The notes: generated by a model from the sequence alone, not told the origin. DNA of 64,000 nt from Portunus trituberculatus (GCF_017591435.1 NC_059287.1:14175134-14239133), one strand, 5' to 3'; numbered from the stretch's first letter, positions 34,664 to 59,988 are shown. Made by a program: numbers and translations.

Positions 34664-37600
34664 TTTCGTTACATAGAAAAAGGTGAGCGGTGTGTCTGTG
34701 TGCCGCACTAAAAAGTTGTTGTCACCCTATACCGTAATCCTGTACCTACCTCTACGCTCGTGTGTGTGTGTGTGTGTGTGTGTGAGGTGCCATTACACAC
34801 ACCTTTGACGACAGTGTGTGTTTGTGTGTATACAGTGCCTCGCTGTCTCGTGGCCTTGCTCTGTTATTATCTCTTCTCTTCCTTCTTCCGCGCCAGGCGG
34901 TAAGAGACTCTTCCGGCAACAAACACACGGTTCACTTCTTCCTTCCCACCCACGCACCTCCATTACCCACCCTCTACCCATCCACCCAACGTACAGAACT
35001 ACATTATACCCACATGCCCACTTGTCTTCTGCCCACTGACCCACCCACCGACATTCACTCTTCACCACCCACGCTCACCGAACCATCCACCTACTTATGT
35101 GGGTGAATGGTTACGTGGATGGAAGAGTGTATCGATAGTTTGAGTGGATGTGCGGAAGTGGTGAAGTAGTGGATGACTTGGTGAGCCTTACCTAACAACT
35201 ACCATCCTTCCCAGTACTAAGTGACTACGAAAAAAGATAAAGATCAATCAACATAAAGATAAAAAAAAAATGAAATCTGGTAGCAGCATCACCCGTGACT
35301 CACTTGCGAACCGTGTTCGCAAGCAAAACCTACACATGCAAACATCCTATTTTTTTCAATTTTTCAATACGTGGAGTTAAAACTAGTGAATGGCTCGGAG
35401 CTCAGAGGGAGTGTACGTAACAGTAGAAGATAATAAAGAGTACAATAAGCGAAAATGTTTGGACAGCACTGTATCTAGAACAGTCTATACACGTCACTCT
35501 GTCACTCTCCCTCTCTCCTTGCCCCGCCGTGCACAGCCACCGTCCGCCCCGCCCCGTACACTCCCTCCCTGCTAATACCTCCAGCTCGCCCCCCAATCCT
35601 TCCCACACTCACCCCTCCCACATTGCTCCCCTTCCTTCCTTGCTTCTGTAACCGCAGTTCTTTTTTTGTTCGTTTAATCTGTGAGTCATCTCCAGTAACT
35701 ACGTAGGACACGCGCACATACAGTTCCTCGTCGCTAGCTAATAAAATGGAACTGTTCTTTGTTAGGTTTGCTGGGGTTATTGCATCAGATGCCTCGTTTG
35801 TTGGCCTGTTACGAGGTATAGGTAAGCCTCTTGGAAGTGACTTGTGAGGCTGCCTCGAGCCTTACAATCTCTGCAGGCGAGAAATGTGAGTGTAAGTAAA
35901 TCTATAATACATGAGATGCGAGAGCGAGTCATGTGGTACAATTCTCCATTAATTAAGATAGTCATCATTCAACATTATGAGTTGCACTTTTTCGTGTTAA
36001 TATTACAGATAATCTAATTTCTCTGGTCAAGGTAACATTGTGAAATAGAGATAAAAGCAACGATAGTAATTTCACAGCTGCTGTATACCGAACATACAAA
36101 AAAATGAAAGGTCAAATGTATAAATCATTTGAAACCTTAGTAATACGTAGATAATATCAATACTATGATGGAATGGACCCAGATCCCCTCTAGTTATAAA
36201 AATAATGAAATCTGAACTAATCCGAATGTGTATAGTGATGAATAAAGAAAAGACTTCTCATATTATGGTTTTAGAGAAAAATAGCGATTGTTCTAGATAA
36301 CAAACAACTAAAAGAAGCAAATATCTCGTCTTCCTCTTCTCGATCTTCCCCTTCCTCCCTCCACTCATGTCAAGCCTGCCACTTTTTATTTTCTCTTAAC
36401 CCCTGCATCTCGCTGCTTTCCCTTTCTCAATTCCTGCAGTCTATTGATACACGGAGGCAGCAGCAGCGACAGTCCCGTTAAAAAAGGTTATACTTGCTAC
36501 AAAAACCTTAGTCAAAGATGGCGCCTGGCACAGCCTTCTGAAGAGCACGGCAGGTGGGTAACAGCTCCTCCCGAATTAACTCGATTTTCTCGCTCCATAC
36601 ATCATTACACGGGTCGAGATTCCATGTACTTATCCGTGAATACTTGGTGATTAGTCTTAGTGGTGTATTGATGGTGTGTATCTTGTATTTATGTCATAAT
36701 ATGAAGTGGAATGTGTGGTATTCCTGACAGCTGATCTCTTAATATTATGACGGGATGATGCAAGGATGCTGTCATGTTTTCTCCACTTCTAGGCTTCAAA
36801 ATAACTGATGCCTCTGTGTGTGACTCCGGGGATCAGTCAGGGTAGCTTGGGATTAATTTTAGCGGGGAGCTTAGAGGGAAATGGGTGAAATAAGGGAGAA
36901 AGTTTGAAGGGAGAGGAGTGACAGGTCTCGGGTCAGTCGCCTCGGGGCAAGACTTTCTGGGTTTCACCAAATAACAGTCCGGGGACCTTGAGGAGGGAAG
37001 GTCGGGGCGTAGGCGAGCTGCGGACGTGTGGGTAAGGTGTGGCATGGGTCTAGGCAGGGACACGCCCTTCTCATTACCATACACCTGTGTCTGTGTGAGT
37101 TGAGTGGATTTTGTTAGTAAGCACCATTTCTAGACAGATTCTTTTGGTAATACTGAAGTAACAGGGTTTACATGCACGGGTTAGCTTGTTCCATCTTGTT
37201 GCCATACGCCCGTGTCTGTAAGGATTGATAGAATGAGCTTGTAGGTAAGCATTATTGCAGACCTAATTCCTTCACTAGTCTAACTTATTCTAACTGATAT
37301 TAAGTTTGGCATTACTAACACTCGCTATAAGGTAAGAATGTATAAACTTTAATGAATTTTGATGCTATAATTGAATAATTGTTTCATCTTTTTGTGGAAA
37401 TAATGATTGTTACATTTTTCCCTTCCCTGCTGTACACAGACAGCAATGCCCACTAAAAGTCTCTGTGTACCACCTGGTTCCAGGTTCCAAAAAACTTAAT
37501 TCCAGCACATGTCAGTTTGTTTACATATAGAACAAATGAACTAACAACAAGAAACACAACTTAATTTAATGCGAGGGATGCTTCTTTTTCTTCTCCACCA

Positions 37601-37984
37601 GCTGATCAATGCCAGATTATCTTGTGTAAGGCAATAATCAATTTTGTGAGAAATTAATGAATTTAATTGAACTAAAAATTGCATCTAACCCCAAGAGTGC
37701 TCACGTACCGCCTGGAAGGCCTTCACGTACCACAGATTGGGAACCACAGGTTTATGTGAAGAATCTACCCACATCTTTGCTGAATGATTATAAATTTTGC
37801 AGATCTGAAGATATACCTAAAGATTTGCCCCATCCCTGCTTTCTCTAGCAGTCGAAACATCCTCATGCCAACATAATATTGATAGCATTTGGTCTGTTGC
37901 TGGATCATGGGATCATGACCTAAATAGAGACAAGTGTGTAGTATAGAGACTCCAGCGTGGCTCAGTATCATGAAGTGATATTAG

Positions 37985-38640
37985 TGAACTCTCAAATTAT
38001 TTTTTGCTTGGCCACAACATCTCCACTGTTCCTTCCTCTAAAGATTTCAGTGTGATTGTAGACACTACTCTCAGATTCCATCTTATTAGATCTATTACTA
38101 ATAAGGTCTCAGAACTATCGACTAACCTTCTATGAAGCACCTACTGCAGATCTCCTAACTTATGTTAACTCTACTAAAAACTCATGTTTGCTCTCTTTTG
38201 GAGTATTCCTCATGTGTTTGGAATGCTGGATTTATCAGAGATCTTTGTTTACTGGAGTCTGTCCAATGAAAGGGGAGCAGATATTTCATTGGGCCAGCAC
38301 ACTTGTCCTATGCACGTCGTCTGATGATTATTGATTTATATTCAGTCCAGGTCAGGCTACTTAAGGCAGACATCTTGTAGTACTGGAAGATTTTTCATAA
38401 CCAATGTAGCATCAATCCTAATGATATATTTAAAATGGGTACTTCAAATATCACACGAGGACAATGTTTGAAGATTCAACCGTCTCATTGCTCCTTGGAG
38501 GCTAAGAAACTGTTCTTCTCTTTGAGGTGTATCAGTCTATGGAACTTCCTAACAGAGTCATTAAACTCCATTCAGTCATTTAAATCTGCCATTCATTCAT
38601 TTTTTGAGCCCTGCTTTGTATTACTTCATTGAGTGACCTT
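37985..38640 (+). mobile_element. Decayed LINE reverse-transcriptase C-terminal region
   Basis: Conceptual pieces in shifting frames match the post-RT part of CR1/Jockey-type LINEs: KDFSVIVDTTLRFHLIRSIT, then SLLEYSSCVWNAGFIRDLCL, LESVQ followed by a stop, and a final frame with KKLFFSLRCISLWNFLTESL. Several stops and shifts show that it is an old pseudogene fragment. A poly-T tract at 38743-38769 lies downstream. Confidence 0.7.
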
Positions 38641-39325
38641 TCCTTCCACACACACTCCATTATTAATTCTTTTTAATTTGTTGATATTACTTCTGATTGA
38701 TATTATGAAGTGACTAACAAACTGATCTGCTAAGAGTACACAATTTTTTTTTTTTTTTTTTTTTTTTTCTCTCCTAGATTTCACCACCACCACCCTTATA
38801 GACTGGTGTACCTGCAGAATTGGGCTATCCCCTCCTATTTTTTTATTTGTTACTTTCCTGACTGCCTAATCTTAGCAGTAAGGGATAGCCAACCAGGCAA
38901 ACCAGCTGAACCTCCCACAGAAACTCCTGAAATTCACCATCTCCTCACCTACACACACAGCTTGGTTTAAATGAAGGCTGTTCCATCATTCCAGACGTCT
39001 CATGAGTGTGTTGTTTTGTTGCAGGATGAAGATGGTTTACCTGCAAGAGAAAACCACCCAACCCTTGTAATCACAATTGAAAGATTGTAATTAACACAGT
39101 GCTGTGGGCTGGTCGGCTGCCAAAGATTGAATGTAGTATTAAGTTCATTACGAATTATTTTAAGTTTAGATTTTACCCGAACTAAAAAATAAAAAGCCTA
39201 AAAAAAAGTGACAGCGTACATGATGAAGTAAGCAGTGTCACACATGCCAAGAAGCAAAGCCCAGGCAGTGGCGTAGGCGAGCCAGGCCAGGTGCAGGACA
39301 GACATACGGAGGCAACACCTTGAGC

Positions 39326-51792
<12,467 letters not shown>

Positions 51793-51875
51793 GATTTAGA
51801 CTATTGTTGGGATGGTGCTAGCTAGGCCCTGAGCTTGATGTGATAGTCCTGCTAAGCTCAGAAGGAAACAGGAGA

Positions 51876-51881
51876 AATAAA
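51876..51881 (+). terminator. Poly(A) signal of the TDRD7-like gene
   Basis: AATAAA lies 84 bases after the stop codon, the first canonical hexamer downstream. Confidence 0.65.
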
Positions 51882-52575
51882 GAATGGAGAACCTATGGAA
51901 ATATTTTTGTATTCTTAGGAGGAAGAGATTTTCCTTGTGTCGGTCTTCTACTTATATGAAATGAGAATTGTCCGAGTGAAGGATTGTAGTTGATTTATGT
52001 TACTTTAAAGTTGAATTACATTTTATTTAGAAGTAAAGTGAATGAGTGTTATTCTTTTAACATAGGAATGGAGTCATTGAGTTAGTGGCAGGTTGTAGTA
52101 AAGGTTCTGAATCTCAAGGTAGCTGTCATTTACCAGTAGATGCTAAGAAATGTGCGAGATGTTTTACTTCCTTGATAAAAACGACACATTCACTTTACTC
52201 AGCTAACGATGCAGTGGAGGGAAACGAGCATGCTGTTAATGTTGTTGTGTTACTGGTGGTGGAATTGAGGTGGTGACTACATGCTGGTTCCCTGAAACAG
52301 TCCTGCATTCCAGCAAGTCATCAGTTAATGCTTCTCAGTGATTTTTGTTAAACAAGTTTGGATTGCCTTGTCCTTTGCTCAATCTATGATTTAATTTATT
52401 TAAACACTCACTGCACTTGACAAAAATTGACATTGAATTACATACCAGCAGGGTCCCTCAATTCCACCTCTGCATTATTTCTACATTTTATATATCCCAT
52501 TCCAGCCATTGTTCAAGTTATATTCCCAGAGCAGTCCCCATCTCAGTGATATGAAGCTGTATGACGTTACTTGTT
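51882..52575. other. Interval without recognised features
   Basis: AT-leaning sequence with no clear exon or repeat. It may hold the 3' UTR of the minus-strand gene represented by the next exon. Confidence 0.5.
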
Positions 52576-52723
52576 CCTTGAGCACGAGGCCCGGCAGACT
52601 GACTCCCACGCCTGCTGCAGCCAGGCGTGGCCCAGTGAGTGGCTGTTTGGCGGCTGTGCTGTAGTGCCAATGCCAGTGTGGGACCCATACTGCCTCTGCA
52701 TTTGCTTGAGCTTCATGTGCTGG
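52573..52723 (-). CDS. Candidate terminal exon of an unidentified minus-strand gene
   Basis: After a good acceptor (gctttccag) the minus strand reads HMKLKQMQRQYGSHTGIG, continues with GHAWLQQAWESVCRASCSR and stops after NK. It is GC-rich in third positions compared with the AT-rich flanks, which suggests purifying selection. I do not recognise the protein. Upstream exons should lie above 52724; a possible first exon (MRKGTLATHE then a GTAAAT donor, 55818-55847) is listed separately, but I could not connect them. It might instead be a chance ORF. Confidence 0.4.
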
Positions 52724-53527
52724 AAAGCCATAACAAACATGTTAATATTTGAATTAATGGAAAAAAAATGCAATAACCACAATATAAAAAAATCCACAAA
52801 AAATAGCAAAATGAAGTTATAATGTTAATCTCAAAATATTTCCACAAGATATAGAATGCTTAAACTTACATGGTATGTATTGTATACTAGTCAGTATTGA
52901 CCAAATGTTCCCAGTATAACACTTATACAAGCAAAGTAGTAGTAGTCAGTTTCCTTAGTTCTAACAATGTGTAGCAGATCATTTGTCATGATTATTTGCA
53001 GCAGTATTACAAAACATTGTCTCAGGATAACTTAACTCGTTTTGATTTATGAAAACTTTGACTTGTGAAAGAGTAAACTTCATAAAGGTTACGATATGTT
53101 GTGCATTGTTCTGATCTGTGGAGCATGTCTTCCCTTGACACAAGGCCGGCCCTTCTTCCTTGTGGTTGCTATGAATGGAAGGCATCTTCCATTGTATTTG
53201 GTAGCAATGGTGGTGTTTTTGTGGAATTTTATTTTTGTCATAGTTTATATTTATTTGAAAGAAGAAAGTCTTATGTATCTTATTGATATCTGGAAGATAT
53301 TTCAGGTATACCTACTGGAAAATAAAAAAAGATTAATCAATTATACTTGTTTCATTGAATTCATTAAAATAGAGATCAATACGAGTATCCTAAAGTATGA
53401 CGAATGGAGTAATATGAAGGAATAGTGTTAATGAATATTGTGAGAAAAGGAACATTATTTCAACTCAGCTGAAAGACTACTGTAACTATACCAGAGAGTT
53501 ATTAGAGGCAGACATTAGAGACAAGTA

Positions 53528-53844
53528 GGAGGCGGTGGCATAGTGGATAAGGTGGTGAGCATGGGATCGGGCAGACGTCCACGCGTAGGTTCAAATCCCA
53601 CCACGTACAGCCTTAAAACACTTTGCCATTTGTCGAGTGGTTTAAAGTTACCTACATGTCACCATGATACCCAGGTTCTAGGTGGTTACACTCAAGATGA
53701 GCTTGGGCGGTGATATGGGCCCCTAATATGGGTACCACTATAAATAAAACTGCCTGCGCCGGTAATGGGCGGAAGCTGAACAGCACTTCCCATACACTCA
53801 AGTGTGCCTACAGGCGCTATAGGCCATACCAAAAAAAAAAAAAA
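53528..53844 (+). mobile_element. tRNA-derived SINE with poly(A) tail
   Basis: Box A tggcatagtgg (53536-53546) and box B ggttcaaatcc (53588-53598) define a tRNA-like head. A body of about 230 bp with gtgatatgggcccctaatatg ends in 14 As (53831-53844). A possible short target duplication (aagta) flanks it. Confidence 0.78.
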
Positions 53845-54772
53845 GTATCAATAACACAAGAATAGATCAATTTACATCTTCAAAATTGCTCCCTAGCTTA
53901 GCAGTGCAATGAAACTGTTTTCCCCAGTAAAGAAGCCAATGAGACCACCAGTATTTCAAGAGCACCAGCATCGACTTGTGTGTATAGGAAGAGATATTGC
54001 AGCAACTTGCGTGTATAGGAAGAGATATTTTAAAACTAGAAAAATTAGATGTGGAAATTGCCATATTGAGGATATTTGAGCAGTGAATGTATAGAGTGCA
54101 CAAGTGAGCATGGAAAGTGTGAAAGACAGGTGGTGACTGTGGTGTACATGACAGTGGAGTGTGAGAGAGCAGCAGGAAGTATGGTACCAAGTATGGTACT
54201 GTACATACCAAGCTTATATTGAAAAAGACTAAGGCCGGGAACACATGAGTGACTTTGTGGCGCTACGCCGTGGTGCGAGTTTTTATCAAGAGATGAGATA
54301 AAAAGTTTTTTGAGTTTAGATAATAAGTAAGGGACAGACTGAGGATATTCAGTGTACAAGAGGGGGACAGTTAAGTATCACTGAAGAAAAGGGAATAGTT
54401 GTGTGGAAGGTTATGCCGAGTTAATAGATGGATGAATTGAGTTTTTGAGGCATTGAATGCTACTAAGTTTTTCTGCCCCAGTAAGAACTCTTGGAAAGAT
54501 AAAAGTCACGCATTCTATGGCATCCCTGTGGGAACTGTTCACTTCCTAAAGAACAGACTTGGCATGATTCCAGGCAGAAATATAAAGCTCATGAGATTAA
54601 GGTGAGGGAAAGCTTAAGTACCTATTGCAGATATCCTCTCAATCATGTATAGCACAAGAATACGATGTGTTAAACTAAGATTTTGAAGGTTTAGGTTGAG
54701 AAAAAGACTTAGGAATGTACGCCTCCATACCAAACACTATCGTCTGTTATGCACTCAGCACATAAAGTAATT

Positions 54773-55470
54773 TGGGTGTGTGTGGGGATGATTTTGGTGA
54801 ATTTTCAGTTAGTTTTTGATGTGTTTATTGGTATTCTGAGGTGTTACAAAGTGTTTTGAGTGTGTTTTGGGGATAATTTTGTGTATTTTAAGTGGTGTGT
54901 GTGGAGGGGGAGGTGCATGTGGGAGTATACTGTATAGGTAGTATAGAGTGTGTTTGGTAATAATTTTGAGTGTTTTAAGTAGTGAGTGTCAGGTTTCTTG
55001 GGGGTGTATGTGTGTAGGTGATTTTGGTGTATACTGGATGTTTCTAGTGAGTTTTGGGTGTCTCTAATAATATTTTGAGGTGTTGCATGGTTTTTTTTTT
55101 AGTGTGCTTTGGATTAATTTTGAGCATTTTAAGTGGTATGGGTGTGTGTTGGGTGTGTTTATGGGTGATTTCGGTGTATGCATGTTTTTAGTGAGTTTGG
55201 GTGTGTTTATTCCATACTGTTTTGAGTGTCTTTTAGGTTAGTTTTGAGTGGTTTCAGTGTGTGGGGTGTGTTTGGGGTGTGCTTAATATTAGTAAAGGGA
55301 TGATATTGGTGTACATGGTGTGTTTCTAGTGAGTTATAAGTGTTTGCTGGCATTTTGAGGTGTTGTATGGTGTTTGGAGTGTGTTTTAGTTTAGTGTTGA
55401 GTGTTTTGGGTTGTGTTTGGGTATGTGGGAGCAGTGTTCTGGGTGTGGGGTTGTATGTGTGGTTCTTCTG
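54773..55470 (+). repeat. GT-rich degenerate minisatellite
   Basis: Units of roughly 150-200 bp repeat ggtgattttggtgta, then gtttctagtgagttt, ttttgaggtgttgcatgg and agtgtgtttt over about 700 bp. Confidence 0.75.
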
Positions 55471-55817
55471 AATGTGTATTATTAAAGGTGTATTTTGTAC
55501 AAGTGCATAATTATATACCTACTTCATACATAGATACATTGATGCTAACTTAGAAAAATTCCTTAACAAAGCTGGATTTCCTTAGGTTTCTCTAGATTTC
55601 CTTAAACATATTCATTCTAGAATACAAATTTCCTTGAAAGTAGAAGCGCTGCTATAAAATCTTGTCCATTTGGGTAACATAATGGCACGCAGACCTTGAA
55701 CAAACACCATGCCTTAGCTAGCGTTGACCCGGACACACAAATTGGTCCTTTCATTATTTCATACATAACCAAGTCAAGTAATATGGGATAAAAAAAAAAT
55801 AAAAAAAAAACATTTAC

Positions 55818-55847
55818 CTCATGTGTTGCCAGTGTTCCTTTGCGCAT
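55818..55847 (-). other. Possible first coding exon (very tentative)
   Basis: On the minus strand, gtgacgtgacttgga precedes ATG, 10 codons (MRKGTLATHE) and a GTAAATG donor-like site. The CRE-like TGACGTGAC and locally higher GC could mark a promoter of the minus-strand gene ending at 52573. Confidence 0.2.
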
Positions 55848-56259
55848 TCCAAGTCACGTCACTGCTGGAGGCTCAGGAAGGTCGGAAGCGGGGCAGGTGG
55901 ATGAAGACGTGGCTGTGCAGGGACAACGCATCTTCCGCCTTTGCTGTTTGGGTGTAACTATACGGCCCGCCTCTGACTGTGCCTTGTGGTTCACCGTGAC
56001 GAAGCTTCATTCTGTCTCGTTGCTCATAATCAAAACTGCTTTACACAAGTTCATCAATTTACCGCGTACGATCTGAATTGTTAACGTTGACATGAGCAAC
56101 ACTGAATAAAAGGGATAAAATGCAGAGGTGAAGGATGAATAATATACAATGAGTCGATGGTACAATGAGTCGATGGAACAAGGAGAAAGCCTGCTGTTGA
56201 CACACACACAGACAGACACTCAACAAGCAAACACTTCAACCACCGAGTCAAGAAGGATT

Positions 56260-56474
56260 TTAACCCCTTCATTACTGGGACACATTTTTTACCTTGAGTT
56301 TTTGGAGTGATTAGATGACTTAATATATATCAGGAAGGGTCTATAGAGGTCAGAAGATTAATGGCCACAGTTTTCACTATTTTAATCTCCACAGAAGTGT
56401 CTGAAGCTGCATAAAATCACCAAATTCTAAGCAGAATGAATATGAAAAAGGTGTCCCAGTATTGAAGGGATTAC
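56260..56474 (-). mobile_element. MITE family 1
   Basis: TTAACCCCTTCATTACTGGG at the left. The right end is CAGTATTGAAGGGATTAC, so the right TTAA has drifted to TTAC. Confidence 0.9.
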
Positions 56475-56793
56475 AAGTTAGACACTAAGATACTGAATAC
56501 TGGACAACAACAAGATACGCACCAGTGAAGGACGTGTGGACTAAGTATAGCATGAAGTAGACAAGTTTACATTCACTCAGACGCGACATGCTACTTTAAT
56601 CAGTCCTTCATCAATAATCACTCAACTTGAAGACTCGTAAGTGACAACAGCAACTCAGCGTCAGTGAAAGTCAGTAAATCAACAGATTGCACCCGCCTTT
56701 AAGATAATGAGTCTATTTTTTACATCATCAAAAAAATATATATAGAAAAAAAAGACAAGAAAGAAAAAGTATTGAGGTGTCATTATTCTGAAA

Positions 56794-56797
<4 letters not shown>

Positions 56798-56867
<70 letters not shown>

Positions 56868-56993
56868 ATTAAAAAAAACGATGCAAATTTTTTTCTTTTA
56901 CTGACATTATCATTCTTTTCCTCCTCCTCCTCCTCCTCCTATTCCTCTTCCTCCTCCTCCTTCTCCTCTTCTTCCTCCTTCTCCTCTTCTTCC
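56798..56993. repeat. (CT)n and CTC/CTT-rich tract downstream of the gustatory receptor
   Basis: CT at 56798-56863 and CTC/CTT triplets at about 56921-56993, ending at the receptor's stop codon. On the transcript strand these are GA-rich 3' UTR sequences. Confidence 0.93.
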
Positions 56994-57067
56994 TCACTTT
57001 GTACAGTGATCACTCATATGAAACTGTAGAAGGATCACCAGGTAGGTCGCCACGAAACTCGCAAGCT

Positions 57068-57135
<68 letters not shown>

Positions 57136-57344
57136 CGTCAATTTGTAAGTATTGATGAAAATAATTAAAGGTATAACAAGATATAGATGGAAGGTATAGT
57201 TGTCGTTTTCTTTTTCCACGTGTTACTTCTCTCTCTCTCTCTCACCCCGACCAGTTTGCTCTTGGTGATGACAAACAAACCACCAACACTGAAGCCCGGG
57301 TAGGTTTCCATCACCGCAGCCAACACGTTCAGCTGGAAGGAGAC

Positions 57345-57395
<51 letters not shown>

Positions 57396-57417
57396 CTTGG
57401 CCATCTTACCCACCCCC

Positions 57418-57454
<37 letters not shown>

Positions 57455-57608
57455 TATATGAGAAGTTCCTTGCTATGATGTTCACCGTATAATAATCTAC
57501 AGGCCCTAAGAAAGCTTCGGCTTAACGGGCCTGGCTTCGCAACACAGCATGTTAACTGCCCATTATGTACATGACTATAGAGCCAAATAAAATAAATAAA
57601 TGTATCAG

Positions 57609-57668
<60 letters not shown>

Positions 57669-57781
57669 ACACCTTTTCCGCCACCTCCGCATCACGAGTT
57701 TCCTTCATGCGCTGCCACAGAATCACCTCTCGCAGTCTGTCTCTCTGTAACAAACACAATTTTACTTCAAACTCAAGAAAA

Positions 57782-57825
<44 letters not shown>

Positions 57826-58995
57826 ATAGTAGTAGTAAAATCTTTTCTCACCTCCCGCAAAACACAGTCCGGCGTGGTGAAGATGGAGACGAGAGTATTG
57901 CAGTGTAGAATAATGATAATAATCTTGTTGGCCAGTCTGATGGGGTTCACAGGGTGGTCGAAGTAGTGTGTGCAGAAGAACACATAAGAGATAATACACA
58001 TGAGAGCGTTGGCGATGCAGAGAAAGAGAGGGAGATTGAAATAACTGTTCACGAGGCCTTGAAAGTGATGCAGTTCCCTGAGGTGGCAAGCTGCCGTGTG
58101 GATATCCCGCGGAGTGAGAGGCGGATTGAGCGACGGAGACATTGCTTTACTACCACTACCGCTATTAGTCCTCCCTCCACCGTCAGACTCCAACACATCG
58201 AGGTCGTTCACTGGGGAGTCCCGAAGTGCTGTTTCGATCAAGTCTGGTGAGCGCGGCAAGGTTTTGAGGACGTTGGCGTAACTGACAGACAAGATAGCGG
58301 CGATCACGTGAAATAACATGACCAGGACAGTGACAGTCAGGTGAAAGAAGAGCTGCGAGATGACAGTCTTCATTATCTGCGTGTAGATGATCCAGTTCTG
58401 GTGCGTGTCATTGCCGTTCGTCGAGGTTTCCTGAACGACGATAGTGACGATGATAACACTACAGCCAGCCATGATGAGATACACGAGCATGGTGAGCAGA
58501 GGATACAGAGGCATCTTTCCCTTCCCTACTGTGCGATGCTTGACAACAGTGGTGCCGAGGACATGTAGGAGCAAAGCCAGCTGGTCACCTCGCCACGCCA
58601 GCACCAGCAGGAGCACCGTGGAGAGCAGGAGAGTGATCAGGTGAACAGTTAGGGTGGTGATCGCAAACGTACTCTCCAGATCACCCAAATGGTCATACGC
58701 ATCGACAGCTGAGAACGCGAAGTGAATGACGATTGTAGCCACACGAACAGCGACCAGCGAGACCACGAATACCCAAGACCAGACCACCAGAGAGCCACGC
58801 CGCCTCAAGCAACACGGGAGGCTTAGGGATTCCTCTTCTTCGCCTTCCTTGGGGTGCCAAGCGATGCCGCCGCGCCGTGTCTTGGCATCGTGGCAGGGCT
58901 GAGAGTGCCACACGAATGGTAGGAAACCTCGGAAACGAAACACCTTCAGGCAGAATTGTAATAGCGTGACGAGGTTGATTTTGGGGCAAGGACAA

Positions 58996-59000
<5 letters not shown>
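56994..59000 (-). CDS. Gustatory receptor family 7-TM chemoreceptor, 4 exons, 459 aa
   Basis: Minus-strand coding exons are 59000-57852, 57744-57673, 57332-57246 and 57065-56994 (stop), all joined at phase 0, as is typical of the conserved C-terminal introns of arthropod Gr genes. Seven hydrophobic segments lie at about 71-94, 111-134, 166-189, 214-238, 324-343, 357-375 and 438-451. The last holds TYLVILLQF (443-451), the diagnostic TYhhhhhQF signature. The loop between the fourth and fifth segments has a Ser/Gly-rich insert (about 250-300), and NDT at 197-199 is a glycosylation sequon. Family members are ligand-gated cation channels in chemosensory neurons; the ligand is unknown. The ATG follows an in-frame TAA (59058-59060) with only a GA microsatellite between. 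The intron sequences are largely microsatellite. Confidence 0.92.
57069..57133. repeat. (GA)n microsatellite at the Gr exon 4 acceptor
   Basis: On the transcript strand this is a (CU)n run leading directly into TTTCCAG, so it forms the polypyrimidine tract of the last intron. Confidence 0.95.
57346..57452. repeat. (AGT)n and (CT)n microsatellites in Gr intron 2
   Basis: AGT units at 57346-57395 and CT at 57419-57452. Intron 2 spans 57333-57672. Confidence 0.95.
57610..57665. repeat. (CT)n microsatellite at the Gr exon 2 donor
   Basis: On the transcript strand the donor GTGTGTCAGAGAGA runs into about 28 GA units. Confidence 0.95.
57784..57836. repeat. (AGT)n microsatellite in Gr intron 1
   Basis: Seventeen AGT-like units with one AAT, within the 107-bp intron 57745-57851. 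Confidence 0.95.

Positions 59001-59058
<58 letters not shown>
59001..59058. repeat. (CT)n microsatellite directly 5' of the Gr start codon
   Basis: On the transcript strand (GA)29 abuts the ATG and is bounded upstream by an in-frame TAA. Confidence 0.96.
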
Positions 59059-59062
<4 letters not shown>

Positions 59063-59503
59063 GTCCTGTAGGAGGCGCCAGGTGAGGGAGAACAGGTGAG
59101 GAAAGGTGTGGGAAGTGGACTAACTGCCGATGAACAGGCTCGAGTCAGTCACTTGTCGCTGAGATCAATATTAAGTAGCGCCGCACCGTCACAATCATTA
59201 GAGGCCTTTCAAATATTCACTACCGATTGATCTTACGTACGAGTGATTGACGGGATGAAAATTGAAAGTGAACTCGAGTCAAGTCATAATTCTTAAACGG
59301 TTTGTCTGCCTTCATTTCCTGCTTCTAAAGGCCGCAAGGATGATTCATCTGGTTATGATGGGCGTGTTTTCCCGCTGATGAGAGAATGCTTGTCAATTCA
59401 TCACTGTTGTCAAGAAAACCCCACTGGAAATACCGGTAGCTTTCACTGCGGCCTGTTACAGCTATCTCATCCAAGAAACAGGAAAGAAAGGAAAAAAAAA
59501 TTA

Positions 59504-59511
<8 letters not shown>

Positions 59512-59582
<71 letters not shown>

Positions 59583-59596
59583 GAGAGAGAGAGAGT
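59512..59596. repeat. (GA)n microsatellite
   Basis: About 40 GA units with a GACAGACA interruption near 59573. Confidence 0.95.
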
Positions 59597-59727
59597 CTAA
59601 TAACACCACTGCATACTTCACTAATTACTTAACCACATAAACACTATCACATCAATATTCCTTCACATCTCTACATCATGAGAACACTTCCACTTGTGAA
59701 TCGCTAGTATTGGTAGGTCTCTGTGCT

Positions 59728-59767
59728 AACCTAACCTAACCTAACTTAACCTAACCTAATCTAACTC
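59728..59767. repeat. Short (CCTAA)n telomere-like run
   Basis: Eight near-perfect CTAAC units, the complement of TTAGG, immediately beside a MITE family 1 copy. Confidence 0.85.
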
Positions 59768-59775
59768 TTTACCAA

Positions 59776-59988
59776 TTAACCCCTTCTGTACCATAACGCG
59801 TTTCCATATCTATTCTGGTTACTATTTGGTGATTTTATACAGCTTCAGAAACTCAAGGGGGGATTGAAATAGTGAAGACTGTGGCCATTAATCTTCTGAC
59901 CTCCATGGACCCTTTCTCGTGTCAATAAAATGGTCTACTCGTACACAAATCTCAAAGTAAAAACGTGTCTCAGTATTGAATAGGTTAA
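59776..59988 (+). mobile_element. MITE family 1
   Basis: TTAACCCCTTCTGTACCATA at the left and CAGTATTGAATAGGTTAA at the right. Confidence 0.9.

Noticed and set aside
54225..54300. Possible transposon end (aaggccgggaacacatgagt)
   Set aside because: It looks like a repeat terminus, but I could not find its partner end or another copy in the window.
53867..54359. Two overlapping minus-strand ORFs of 104 and 125 codons
   Set aside because: AT-rich, no family resemblance, no supporting splice sites, and they overlap in different frames.
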